Assembly: GCA_045540815.1 (NCBI GenBank)
Contig: JAZQHY010000065.1
Span: 1 to 64,000 of the forward strand
Direction of reading: 5' to 3'
DNA: 64,000 nucleotides
Source: JAZQHR01 sp045540815
Lineage (GTDB): Bacteria; Bacillota; Clostridia; UMGS1810
Shown here: positions 33,549 through 40,595 of the stretch, one piece after another
Layout of the letters: the number at the start of each line of letters is the position of its first letter
Position numbering within the stretch: position 1 is the stretch's first letter
Program-made: the position numbers and the translations under genes
Notes under the pieces: model-generated
Databases searched by the model: none
The model's input: the letters and a program-made list of their open reading frames with translations, nothing else
Told to the model about the DNA's origin: nothing

Positions 33549-34139
33549 CTAAAAGCTAAGGCCCTGAAATCCCAAAAATGCAATAGAAAGAAGTCCTGCT
33601 GTAATAAGAGTTATAGGAAATCCTTTTAGTGCTTTTGGAATATCATTATTTGCCTCAATTTTCTCTCTTACACCTGAAAATAAAACAATTGCAAGTGTAA
33701 ATCCAATTGCAGCCGAGAAAGAATACCACATTGACTGGATAAGTGTATAGTTTCTCTGTACGTTTATAATAGCTACACCAAGCACCGCACAGTTTGTAGT
33801 GATAAGCGGAAGGTATATTCCAAGCGCATTATAAAGTGCTGGCACTACTTTAGCCACAAACATTTCAACAAACTGAACAAGTGCAGCTATTACAAGTATA
33901 AATGATATGGTTTGCAGATACTCAGCACCCAAAGGTACAAGTATAAATTTCTGTACCAACCACGTCATAACCGATGCAAGTACCATTACAAATGTAACTG
34001 CCATACCCATACCGATAGCAGTATCGGTCTTTTTGGATACACCTAAAAACGGGCAAATACCAAGAAATTTTACAAGTACAAAGTTTTCTACAAATATGGC
34101 AGTTATCGCCATTACTAAAAATTCACCGATTACACTCAT
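33549..34139 (-). CDS. rnfA: Rnf complex subunit RnfA (membrane)
   Basis: A 196-residue protein with six membrane spans, homologous to NqrE. Landmarks: ENFVLVKFLGICPFLGVSK, AIGMGMAVTFVM, LPLITTNCAVLGVAIIN and a final GFQGLSF. The conserved Cys in both half-repeats (GICPFLG, TNCAVLG) binds an Fe-S centre in the membrane in characterised complexes. The ATG overlaps the rnfE stop by four bases (ATGA), indicating coupled translation. Confidence 0.95.
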   Translation of the reverse strand: MSVIGEFLVMAITAIFVENFVLVKFLGICPFLGVSKKTDTAIGMGMAVTFVMVLASVMTWLVQKFILVPLGAEYLQTISFILVIAALVQFVEMFVAKVVPALYNALGIYLPLITTNCAVLGVAIINVQRNYTLIQSMWYSFSAAIGFTLAIVLFSGVREKIEANNDIPKALKGFPITLITAGLLSIAFLGFQGLSF

Positions 34140-34753
34140 TTCTTAGACGCCCCCTTTTTATTAGATATTACATTTATAACTGCAAGTATACAGCCAAGTG
34201 CTATAAAAGCTCCCGGTGGAAGTATAAATATAAGCGCAGGATTAAATCCCTCGCCAAATATGGCAAAGCCTAAAAATGTACCGCTTCCAAGGATTTCTCT
34301 GACCGCGCCGAGTATACAAAGTCCAAGGGTAAAGCCTAATCCCATACCAAGTCCGTCAAATGCTGAAGGAAGGGCTTTGTTTTTAGATGCAAAACTTTCC
34401 GCTCTGGCGAGGATTATACAGTTTACAACAATAAGCGGTATGTAAAGACCAAGAGATGCTGATATACTTGGAAGGTATGCCTTTAAAAGCATCTCTATAA
34501 CCGATACAAATGTCGCAATGATTACTACATATGATGCTATTCGTATTTTTGCAGGAATGCATTTTCTAAGTATTGATATAACAACGTTTGAACACACAAG
34601 CACAAATGTAGCTGAAAGTCCCATTCCTATAGCGTTTGCAACTGATGTCGTAACCGCAAGTGTCGGACACATACCAAGAAGCTGTATAAGTGTGGGATTT
34701 TCGTCAATTATTCCGTTTCTAAGTGCATCAAGGCACGCATTTTGTTTTTTCAT
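34136..34753 (-). CDS. rnfE: Rnf complex subunit RnfE (membrane)
   Basis: A 205-residue protein with six spans, paralogous to RnfA and inverted in topology. NPTLIQLLGMCPTLAVTTSVANAIGMGL and YIPLIVVNCIILARAESFASK hold the paired cysteines (GMCPTLA, VNCIIL). GGAGGGG ribosome-binding site. It sits between rnfG (12 bp upstream) and rnfA (4-bp overlap). Confidence 0.95.
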   Translation of the reverse strand: MKKQNACLDALRNGIIDENPTLIQLLGMCPTLAVTTSVANAIGMGLSATFVLVCSNVVISILRKCIPAKIRIASYVVIIATFVSVIEMLLKAYLPSISASLGLYIPLIVVNCIILARAESFASKNKALPSAFDGLGMGLGFTLGLCILGAVREILGSGTFLGFAIFGEGFNPALIFILPPGAFIALGCILAVINVISNKKGASKK

Positions 34754-34765
34754 AAAAATCCCCTC

Positions 34766-35320
34766 CTACTTTAGTGTTCCTACGTATTTTAGTGCTGCAT
34801 TTACACCTTCAGTTACTGCTTTCGATGTAATTGTAGCACCGCTTATTGCCGATATCTCATTTCCATTTGGCATACCAGATTTTATAACCGATATATTATC
34901 CTCCAGACCAAGATACTGCTTTGTAAATTCTTCATTCGATGCTTTCGCGCCAAGACCGGGAGTTTCACTAAGCGATGTAATTTTCACCCCAGTTACAGTA
35001 TGATGTCTGCACAGACCGATTATCATTTCGATATTTCCGCCAAAACCGGGAACAGAAACATTTACCGTGTATCCCATAATGTCACCATCTTTTTTACCAT
35101 AAGATGCAGAAGTGATATATTCAGGGTATTCTCCGCCTATTTCTTCAAATGTTTCTCCACCAGGAAGAACCTCAAGCATAGCAGCTTTTACATTTTGTTC
35201 GTTTATATAAGCTATGGTATCTTTTGTTACTGCATTACACACAGTAAGCACTAAAGTCGATATAAATGTTATAGCTAAAAGGATAAGTGATAGTTTAATT
35301 ATTGAACTTTTATTTTCCAT
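34766..35320 (-). CDS. rnfG: Rnf complex subunit RnfG (covalent FMN)
   Basis: A 184-residue protein with one N-terminal span (SLILLAITFISTLVLTVCNAV) and an extracytoplasmic FMN-binding domain. The FMN attachment motif is seen as ISGATITSKAV, where the second Thr (SGATIT) is the usual phosphoester site; GFGGNIEMIIGL and SETPGLGAKASNEEF are also typical. It overlaps the rnfD 3' end by 11 bp. Confidence 0.94.
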   Translation of the reverse strand: MENKSSIIKLSLILLAITFISTLVLTVCNAVTKDTIAYINEQNVKAAMLEVLPGGETFEEIGGEYPEYITSASYGKKDGDIMGYTVNVSVPGFGGNIEMIIGLCRHHTVTGVKITSLSETPGLGAKASNEEFTKQYLGLEDNISVIKSGMPNGNEISAISGATITSKAVTEGVNAALKYVGTLK

Positions 35321-36290
35321 TTTTCTTCACCTCACCAAATGCTTTAGGCGTAGTATATTTATCAATAAACGGAACGCATATATTCATAATAAGTATTGCA
35401 TAAGTTACACCCTCAGGGTATCCGCCGTACACACGTATTACCTCAGTGATAAATCCTGCTCCAATGGCAAATACAATCTCGCCTTTTTTAGTTACGGGAG
35501 ATGTAACATAATCTGTTGCCATAAAAAATGCTGCAAGAAGTACTCCGCCTGATAATATGTTATATAAAAACACATTTGCCATATCTGATTTGTCACCAAA
35601 TATAACAGCAAATATACCAACTGTTAATATATAAGTAACAGGAATATGCCACGTTATTATCCTGTTAAAAAGAAGATATAGTCCGCCAAGGAGTATGCAT
35701 ACCGCACTAATCTCGCCTATACATCCTGGAACATTACCGAATATAAGGTCAAAAAAACTCGCTTCAAATACATCTTCCGTTCCTTTAATAACACTAAGTG
35801 GAGTTGCAGAAGATACTGCATCGATTGTTTTTCCAAATAGATTAATTGGTGTACGAGGGAGTACAAAACTTGTCATTTCCACCGGCCAGCTTGCAAGCAT
35901 AAACGCTCTTGCAGCAAGTGCAGGGTTAACTATATTTTTTCCAAGTCCTCCAAAAAACCCTTTAACCACTATAATGGCAAACACATCGCCTACTATAACC
36001 ATATAATACGGCACTGTCACAGGAAGACAAAATGCTATTAATATGCCCGTAACAACCGCGCTTAAATCGGTTACTGTCTGCTCTTTTTTTATGATTTTAT
36101 TCCATATGTATTCTGAAAGCACACACGCGATGACTGACACAAGTGTAAGCATAAGCGCTCTAGGTCCAAAGAAATACACAGCAGCTACAAGTGCAGGAAT
36201 AAGGCCTATGATTACCTCTGACATAGTTTTTGATACGCTTTCGCCCTTTCTTATATGAGGCGAAACCGACATAAGTAGTTTATTTTCCAT
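35310..36290 (-). CDS. rnfD: Rnf complex subunit RnfD (membrane, covalent FMN)
   Basis: A 326-residue NqrB-type membrane subunit with nine to ten spans. SPHIRKGESVSKTMSEVI begins it; the FMN-Thr motif is in VSSATPLSVIKG; GGLGKNIVNPALAARAFML and YPEGVTYAILIMN are family landmarks. Together with RnfG it carries electrons across the membrane and contributes to Na+ or H+ pumping. ATG at 36290 follows AAGGAGTG; the in-frame GTG at 36299 lies within that site. It is 14 bp downstream of rnfC. Confidence 0.95.
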   Translation of the reverse strand: MENKLLMSVSPHIRKGESVSKTMSEVIIGLIPALVAAVYFFGPRALMLTLVSVIACVLSEYIWNKIIKKEQTVTDLSAVVTGILIAFCLPVTVPYYMVIVGDVFAIIVVKGFFGGLGKNIVNPALAARAFMLASWPVEMTSFVLPRTPINLFGKTIDAVSSATPLSVIKGTEDVFEASFFDLIFGNVPGCIGEISAVCILLGGLYLLFNRIITWHIPVTYILTVGIFAVIFGDKSDMANVFLYNILSGGVLLAAFFMATDYVTSPVTKKGEIVFAIGAGFITEVIRVYGGYPEGVTYAILIMNICVPFIDKYTTPKAFGEVKKNGK

Positions 36291-36303
36291 ATTCCTCACT
36301 CCT

Positions 36304-37626
36304 TTACGCTTTCTTTCTTGATGCGTTTATTTTCTGTTTCATTATCCTGATCTGTTCAACCACAAATCTATTTGACTGACACTGGTATGCACACACACCG
36401 CACTCAATGCAATCCATTATGCGGTATTTTATACATTTTTCTATATCACCATTTACTGCGTATTCGTTTAAGAATACAGGCATTAAACGCATAGGACATT
36501 TTTCCACGCATTTTCCACAGCGAATACAAGGTGATACCTTTATATCAGGCATTTCATTATCATCAAATGCCAAAAGTGCCGATGTACCTTTTATAGCAGG
36601 AACATCTAGCGAAAACTGGCTCATACCCATCATTGGTCCGCCCATAATGATTTTCTTTGGCTCAAGTTTAAATCCACCTGCCGCTTCAAATATATCTGCA
36701 AATGATGTACCCATTCTTACACGCAAGTTCTTAGGATTGTTTACCGCATTACCCGAAACAGTTACTACCCTTGACATAATCGGTTTACGTTTTGTAATAG
36801 CGTTATATACTGCCGTACAGGTATCGATATTGTCAACAACAACACCAACATCTGCAGGAAGACCGCCACTTGGTACTTCTCGTTTTGTAATAGCATATAT
36901 AAGATGCTTTTCGCTTCCTTGAGGGTACTTTGTTTTAAGAACTTTAACACTTATACCCTTTTCGTACTTGCACGCATTTTTCATAATCTTTATTGCGTCA
37001 GGTTTATTTTCCTCTATACCTATGTATGCCTTGTCCACACCTAAAATCTTCATTATAAGTTTTAGACCGCCTATAACCATATCCGTATTTTCAAGCATTA
37101 CTCTATGGTCAGATGTAAGGTATGGTTCACATTCTGCGCCGTTTAATATAACACATTCAATTTTCTTATCCTGTGGAGGATTGAGTTTTATATGTGTAGG
37201 AAATGTTGCACCGCCAAGGCCAACAACTCCAGCTTCTCTAATGATTTTAAGCATATCGTCACGATTTAAGCTATCATAATCATTTCTATCGTAAATAGTA
37301 TCACATAGTGTATCTAGTTCATCATTTTCTATAACAATACTATCTACCATATTGCCGTTTGGATGGCGACGTTTTTCGATAGCAATAACCTTACCCGAAA
37401 CCGACGAATGTATAGGGCTTGAAACAAATGCATCGCTATCTGCAATCTTTTGTCCCATAGTAACAATATCTCCTACCGCAACAACCGGAACGCACGGTGC
37501 ACCTATATGCTGTGACACTGGATATACCATTATTTTCGATGGCGCAAGTTCAGATATAGAAATATCTTTCGTACTTTCTTTTTTATCATTTGGATGAAGT
37601 CCGCCTTTAAATGTAAAAAGCTCCAT
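36304..37626 (-). CDS. rnfC: Rnf complex subunit RnfC (NADH/FMN and 4Fe-4S)
   Basis: A 440-residue peripheral subunit. It starts with TFKGGLHPNDKKEST, has the NADH/FMN motifs GVVGLGGATFPTHIKLNPP and LNGAECEPYLTSDHRVM, an SLBB-like segment, and two 4Fe-4S motifs near the C-terminus (SPCIRCGKCVEKCP, DCIECGVCAYQCQ). It is the site of NAD+ reduction. It lacks the long Ala/Lys-rich tail of proteobacterial RnfC, as is usual in Clostridia. First gene of the operon, with AAGGAGTG. Confidence 0.96.
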   Translation of the reverse strand: MELFTFKGGLHPNDKKESTKDISISELAPSKIMVYPVSQHIGAPCVPVVAVGDIVTMGQKIADSDAFVSSPIHSSVSGKVIAIEKRRHPNGNMVDSIVIENDELDTLCDTIYDRNDYDSLNRDDMLKIIREAGVVGLGGATFPTHIKLNPPQDKKIECVILNGAECEPYLTSDHRVMLENTDMVIGGLKLIMKILGVDKAYIGIEENKPDAIKIMKNACKYEKGISVKVLKTKYPQGSEKHLIYAITKREVPSGGLPADVGVVVDNIDTCTAVYNAITKRKPIMSRVVTVSGNAVNNPKNLRVRMGTSFADIFEAAGGFKLEPKKIIMGGPMMGMSQFSLDVPAIKGTSALLAFDDNEMPDIKVSPCIRCGKCVEKCPMRLMPVFLNEYAVNGDIEKCIKYRIMDCIECGVCAYQCQSNRFVVEQIRIMKQKINASRKKA

Positions 37627-37663
37627 TTAACTCACTCCTTTGTATTTATAATAATACTATTTT

Positions 37664-37692
37664 ATTTTAACATAATATTATCAAAAAATCAA
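37664..37692 (-). promoter_or_regulatory. Promoter of the rnfCDGEAB-mnmA operon
   Basis: TTGATT (37687-37692), 17 bp, TAAAAT (37664-37669), about 38 bp before rnfC. Confidence 0.7.
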
Positions 37693-37703
37693 ATTTATGA
37701 TAA

Positions 37704-37731
37704 TAAAAAAAACACAACTACATAAGTTGTG
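37704..37731 (-). terminator. Terminator of the G5/3D gene
   Basis: CACAACT / AGTTGTG, 7-bp stem plus a G-T pair, 5-nt loop, then eight T on the minus strand, 18 bp after the stop. Confidence 0.82.
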
Positions 37732-37748
37732 CTTTATAAACATATAAA

Positions 37749-38777
37749 TTATTCTAATATATATACATTTGCTGTTCTTCTACCAAAGTTAATAGCATCC
37801 TGATGTGATGAGAAGAATAAATCTACTCTGTTGCCCTTGATAGCTCCGCCTGTATCGGCAGCTACGCTATATCCATATACCCACGATCCGTCAGGACTTT
37901 CTATATAAAGTCTGCTGCCAAGTGGTATAACTCTAGGGTCAACTGCAACAGTGCCGTACTTTGCATACGTACCTGTAGCGGTAATACCGTGACCAGGATC
38001 ACCAGGTCTGGTACCAACACTCTGATATGACAAATCATAAGCTGTGGCATTACATACTATCATCTTTTTAAATCTGAAATTTTCACCACGTGATGTAACC
38101 TGCATAACCTGTGTGCCATATTCAGCAACCTCTTGTACAGGTTTTGAAAGAATAGCTTCCTCAATAACATTTTCGTGTGCTACTTTTCCATCAACTATTA
38201 TCTTTTCGATTGTCTGTATTTTCTTTCCGTCAATACCTGGTGTAATAACATTAATCTGCCCTTTTGGAAGATTATCGTTTTCTATCTTCATAATAGTATA
38301 CGGAATAGCTACTTCGATGGTTTCAACTTTTTTATCTACCTGAGTAAGTGAGATTTCCATATCACTAGCGATATAATCGTCAAGCGAAACATTAAGCTCA
38401 TCGTAGTTTGTAAGAATAATACCTTGTGATGTTATAAAATCTCTTACTGTTCTTTCGGCAGTGTAAAGTGTTTTAGTTTCACCTGCAAGAGTAAATGAAA
38501 CTTTAACTGCACGTCTTACAGTAATGGTGTTATTTAATTTTAGCTTTTTTTCAATCTGTGGAATAACCTTGTCATATTTTCCAAGCGATATTCCCTGTTC
38601 TTCTAAAACTTCTCCCACAGTAGTAGCTGCTGTTATACATTCAACAATATTATCGTCACATTTGATTGTGACTTTAGCTACCGATGCCGCATAGATGGTC
38701 ATCGCTACTGCGAACATGAAAAAAACAAGTGCCGAACAAATCATCGTCATATGTTTTTTCGTTAGTCCAATAATCAT
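37749..38777 (-). CDS. Secreted G5 and 3D domain protein (cell-wall hydrolase type, YabE/Rpf-like)
   Basis: A 342-residue protein with an N-terminal hydrophobic segment (residues 12-32, signal or anchor), two DUF348 repeats (about 33-80 and 90-140), a G5 domain (about 150-225) and a C-terminal 3D domain. The catalytic-type aspartates of 3D are present in VAVDPRVIPLGSRLYIE and AADTGGAIKGNRVDLFF. Such proteins act on peptidoglycan, probably as lytic transglycosylases, in growth or spore revival. AGGAGGG precedes the ATG, and a folded 5' leader lies between promoter and start. It is divergent from rodA. Confidence 0.88.
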   Translation of the reverse strand: MIIGLTKKHMTMICSALVFFMFAVAMTIYAASVAKVTIKCDDNIVECITAATTVGEVLEEQGISLGKYDKVIPQIEKKLKLNNTITVRRAVKVSFTLAGETKTLYTAERTVRDFITSQGIILTNYDELNVSLDDYIASDMEISLTQVDKKVETIEVAIPYTIMKIENDNLPKGQINVITPGIDGKKIQTIEKIIVDGKVAHENVIEEAILSKPVQEVAEYGTQVMQVTSRGENFRFKKMIVCNATAYDLSYQSVGTRPGDPGHGITATGTYAKYGTVAVDPRVIPLGSRLYIESPDGSWVYGYSVAADTGGAIKGNRVDLFFSSHQDAINFGRRTANVYILE

Positions 38778-38870
38778 AATTCCCTCCTGGTTTACTTGTC
38801 ACCGAATAAAGAATACAAGATTTCAGCCATTTAGTAGTCGAGACTGAAAATCGGTGTCAATAATCAAGTC
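38778..38870 (-). promoter_or_regulatory. Structured 5' leader of the G5/3D gene (candidate cis-regulatory RNA)
   Basis: The predicted transcript leader is about 93 nt. It can fold into an outer stem TTGACACCGA / TCGGTGACAA (one A-A mismatch) and an inner stem TTTCAGTC / GGCTGAAA with a 13-nt loop; the outer stem ends 8 nt before AGGAGGG. I see no match to the ydaO c-di-AMP or c-di-GMP riboswitch cores. The folding is by eye; regulation is inference. Confidence 0.45.
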
Positions 38871-38876
38871 TGGTAA

Positions 38877-38905
38877 AGTTTACTTAAAAATTTTGGTTTT
38901 GTCAA
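38877..38905 (-). promoter_or_regulatory. Promoter of the G5/3D gene
   Basis: Perfect -35 TTGACA (38900-38905), 17 bp, TAAACT (38877-38882). Confidence 0.65.
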
Positions 38906-39015
38906 ATTATTTTACATTTATTTCCATTTATTGTTATGCACTTTTACCATACTTTTAACATATTTTTACCATTTATGTAATAATTATACATTTATTCTAA
39001 ATAATTACATATTTA

Positions 39016-39175
39016 GCCAAAACCCTTTGTTTTCAAGGTATGCAGGTGAAATTAACCTTATTCCGCTAATTTGGTCAAGTTTAAAATTTTAGTGCAATTT
39101 TAACAAAAATGTAACAACTTTTTAATTATTTTTACATTGAACCTTTGTAAACCCGCTATTTTCAAGGGTTTTGGC
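39016..39175. repeat. 160-bp intergenic segment bounded by perfect 12-bp inverted repeats
   Basis: GCCAAAACCCTT (39016-39027) and its exact complement AAGGGTTTTGGC (39164-39175) enclose 136 bp of AT-rich DNA with further partial repeats (AACCTT, CCGCTA.TTT, TTTTCAAGG). A 16-bp perfect palindrome, TTGTAAAATTTTACAA, follows at 39178-39193. The 611-bp divergent gap 38778-39388 has no credible gene. What this element is, I do not know: invertible segment, tiny transposon remnant or regulator site are options. Confidence 0.5.
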
Positions 39176-39301
39176 AATTGTAAAATTTTACAAAAGTGTT
39201 TGTTGTAGACAAAATCAGCCTCTTTTTTACACAAAAATTACTTTTAAAGCACTCAAAACGCCCTACTTTAACGTGTTTTTGATAAAAATTACAAATAAAT
39301 A

Positions 39302-39329
39302 TTGTTTTTTTTCGGATATTTGCTATACT
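39302..39329 (+). promoter_or_regulatory. Probable rodA promoter
   Basis: TTGTTT, 16 bp, TATACT with the TGn extension (TGC-TATACT), 60 bp before the start. Confidence 0.55.
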
Positions 39330-39388
39330 TATTATAGGTAGAAATTTGATTTTTACTATATAAATATCATTAGAAAAGGTAAATTAAA

Positions 39389-40501
39389 ATGAACAACAGA
39401 AGGAAATTAATATATTCAAATATAGATTATATGCTACTGATATTGACATTTGTATGTGCAGTATTTGGCATAATTGTTATATCAAGCGCTACAAAAACCT
39501 TACCGGGAAATGTAAGATATGTCGTAATTCAATCCGCTGCATTCTTAATAGGCATATTTGCTATGTGGCTTGTTTCGTTTTTTGAATACGAATATTATGG
39601 CGACTTATCAAAATACATCTATATAGTATGTGTGCTTATGCTTGTGCTTGTATTATTTCTGGGTACAGGCCGCGAGGATACAGGAAGCCGAAGCTGGATA
39701 AGATTTGGACCTATAGGAATACAACCATCGGAATTTGTTAAAATAGGCTTTATAATAACCTTTGCAAAGCATTTGTCCGAAATTGACGACGATATAAACA
39801 ATCCGTTAAACGTACTAAAACTGCTAATTCACGCAGGAATTCTCATAGGACTTATAATGCTTCAGCCTGACTTTGGTACAACAGTTGTATTTGTTTGCAT
39901 ATTCTTAGGTATGATATTTTCTGCAGGAATTTCCTATAAATATATATTATCTGCAATAGGCGCTCTTCTAATTGCATCCCCTATTGCGTGGTTTTTCCTG
40001 CTTAAAGAATATCAAAAAAACAGGATACTCGTATTTTTAAACCCTGAAAGCGACCCGCTAAACGCAGGATATCACGTAATACAGTCTAAAATCTCAATTG
40101 GCTCTGGGCAAATATTTGGAAAAGGATTATATCACGGCACACAAACACAGCTAGGATACCTTCCTGCAAGACACACAGACTTTATTTTTGCAGTTATCGG
40201 CGAAGAACTTGGACTAATAGGATGCATACTTGTAATAGCACTTTTGGTTGCTCTTACGCTAAGGGTATTTCACATTTCAAAGATATCGAGAAACAATTTT
40301 TCTTCATATATATGTGTAGGTGTAGCGTCAATGTTTATAGCACACATACTTGAAAATGTCGGAATGTGCATAGGACTTATGCCGGTAACCGGAATACCTC
40401 TTCCGTTTTTCAGTTATGGAGGTTCGTCGCTCATAACCAATATGGTAGCGATAGGCCTTGTAATGAACGTCTATATGAGGCGAAAATCAATTAATTTTTA
40501 A
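39389..40501 (+). CDS. rodA: FtsW/RodA/SpoVE family peptidoglycan glycosyltransferase (RodA-like)
   Basis: A 370-residue SEDS protein with ten membrane spans that polymerises lipid II together with a class B PBP. Landmarks are SSATKTLPGN, RSWIRFGPIGIQPSEFVKIG, LQPDFGTTVVF, the large extracellular loop with SKISIGSGQIFGKG and LPARHTDFIFAVIGEELG (the catalytic Asp lies in such loops), and GIPLPFFSYGGSSLITN. No partner PBP is adjacent. Without a phylogeny, SpoVE or FtsW cannot be excluded, but GQIFGKGL.HGTQTQ.G.LP favours RodA. The upstream AAAAGG is a modest ribosome-binding site. Confidence 0.87.
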   Translation: MNNRRKLIYSNIDYMLLILTFVCAVFGIIVISSATKTLPGNVRYVVIQSAAFLIGIFAMWLVSFFEYEYYGDLSKYIYIVCVLMLVLVLFLGTGREDTGSRSWIRFGPIGIQPSEFVKIGFIITFAKHLSEIDDDINNPLNVLKLLIHAGILIGLIMLQPDFGTTVVFVCIFLGMIFSAGISYKYILSAIGALLIASPIAWFFLLKEYQKNRILVFLNPESDPLNAGYHVIQSKISIGSGQIFGKGLYHGTQTQLGYLPARHTDFIFAVIGEELGLIGCILVIALLVALTLRVFHISKISRNNFSSYICVGVASMFIAHILENVGMCIGLMPVTGIPLPFFSYGGSSLITNMVAIGLVMNVYMRRKSINF

Positions 40502-40510
40502 ATAACAAAA

Positions 40511-40548
40511 TATGCACCTCAAAAGCTTGTACGTTTTCGGGGTGCATA
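40511..40548 (+). terminator. Long hairpin after rodA
   Basis: TATGCACC(TC) pairs with (GG)GGTGCATA and the stem continues inward through AAAAGC/CGTTTT with a mismatch; only a weak T/A tail follows. It likely acts for rodA; its reverse could also serve the convergent GH3 gene. Confidence 0.65.
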
Positions 40549-40595
40549 TAATTATCTCGTATTTTTTATTTTTAAATAATCTTTTATAAAATATA

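Noticed and set aside
38778..38870. c-di-AMP (ydaO) or c-di-GMP riboswitch before the G5/3D gene
   Set aside because: The length is too short and the conserved cores of either class are not present; only a generic folded leader can be claimed.
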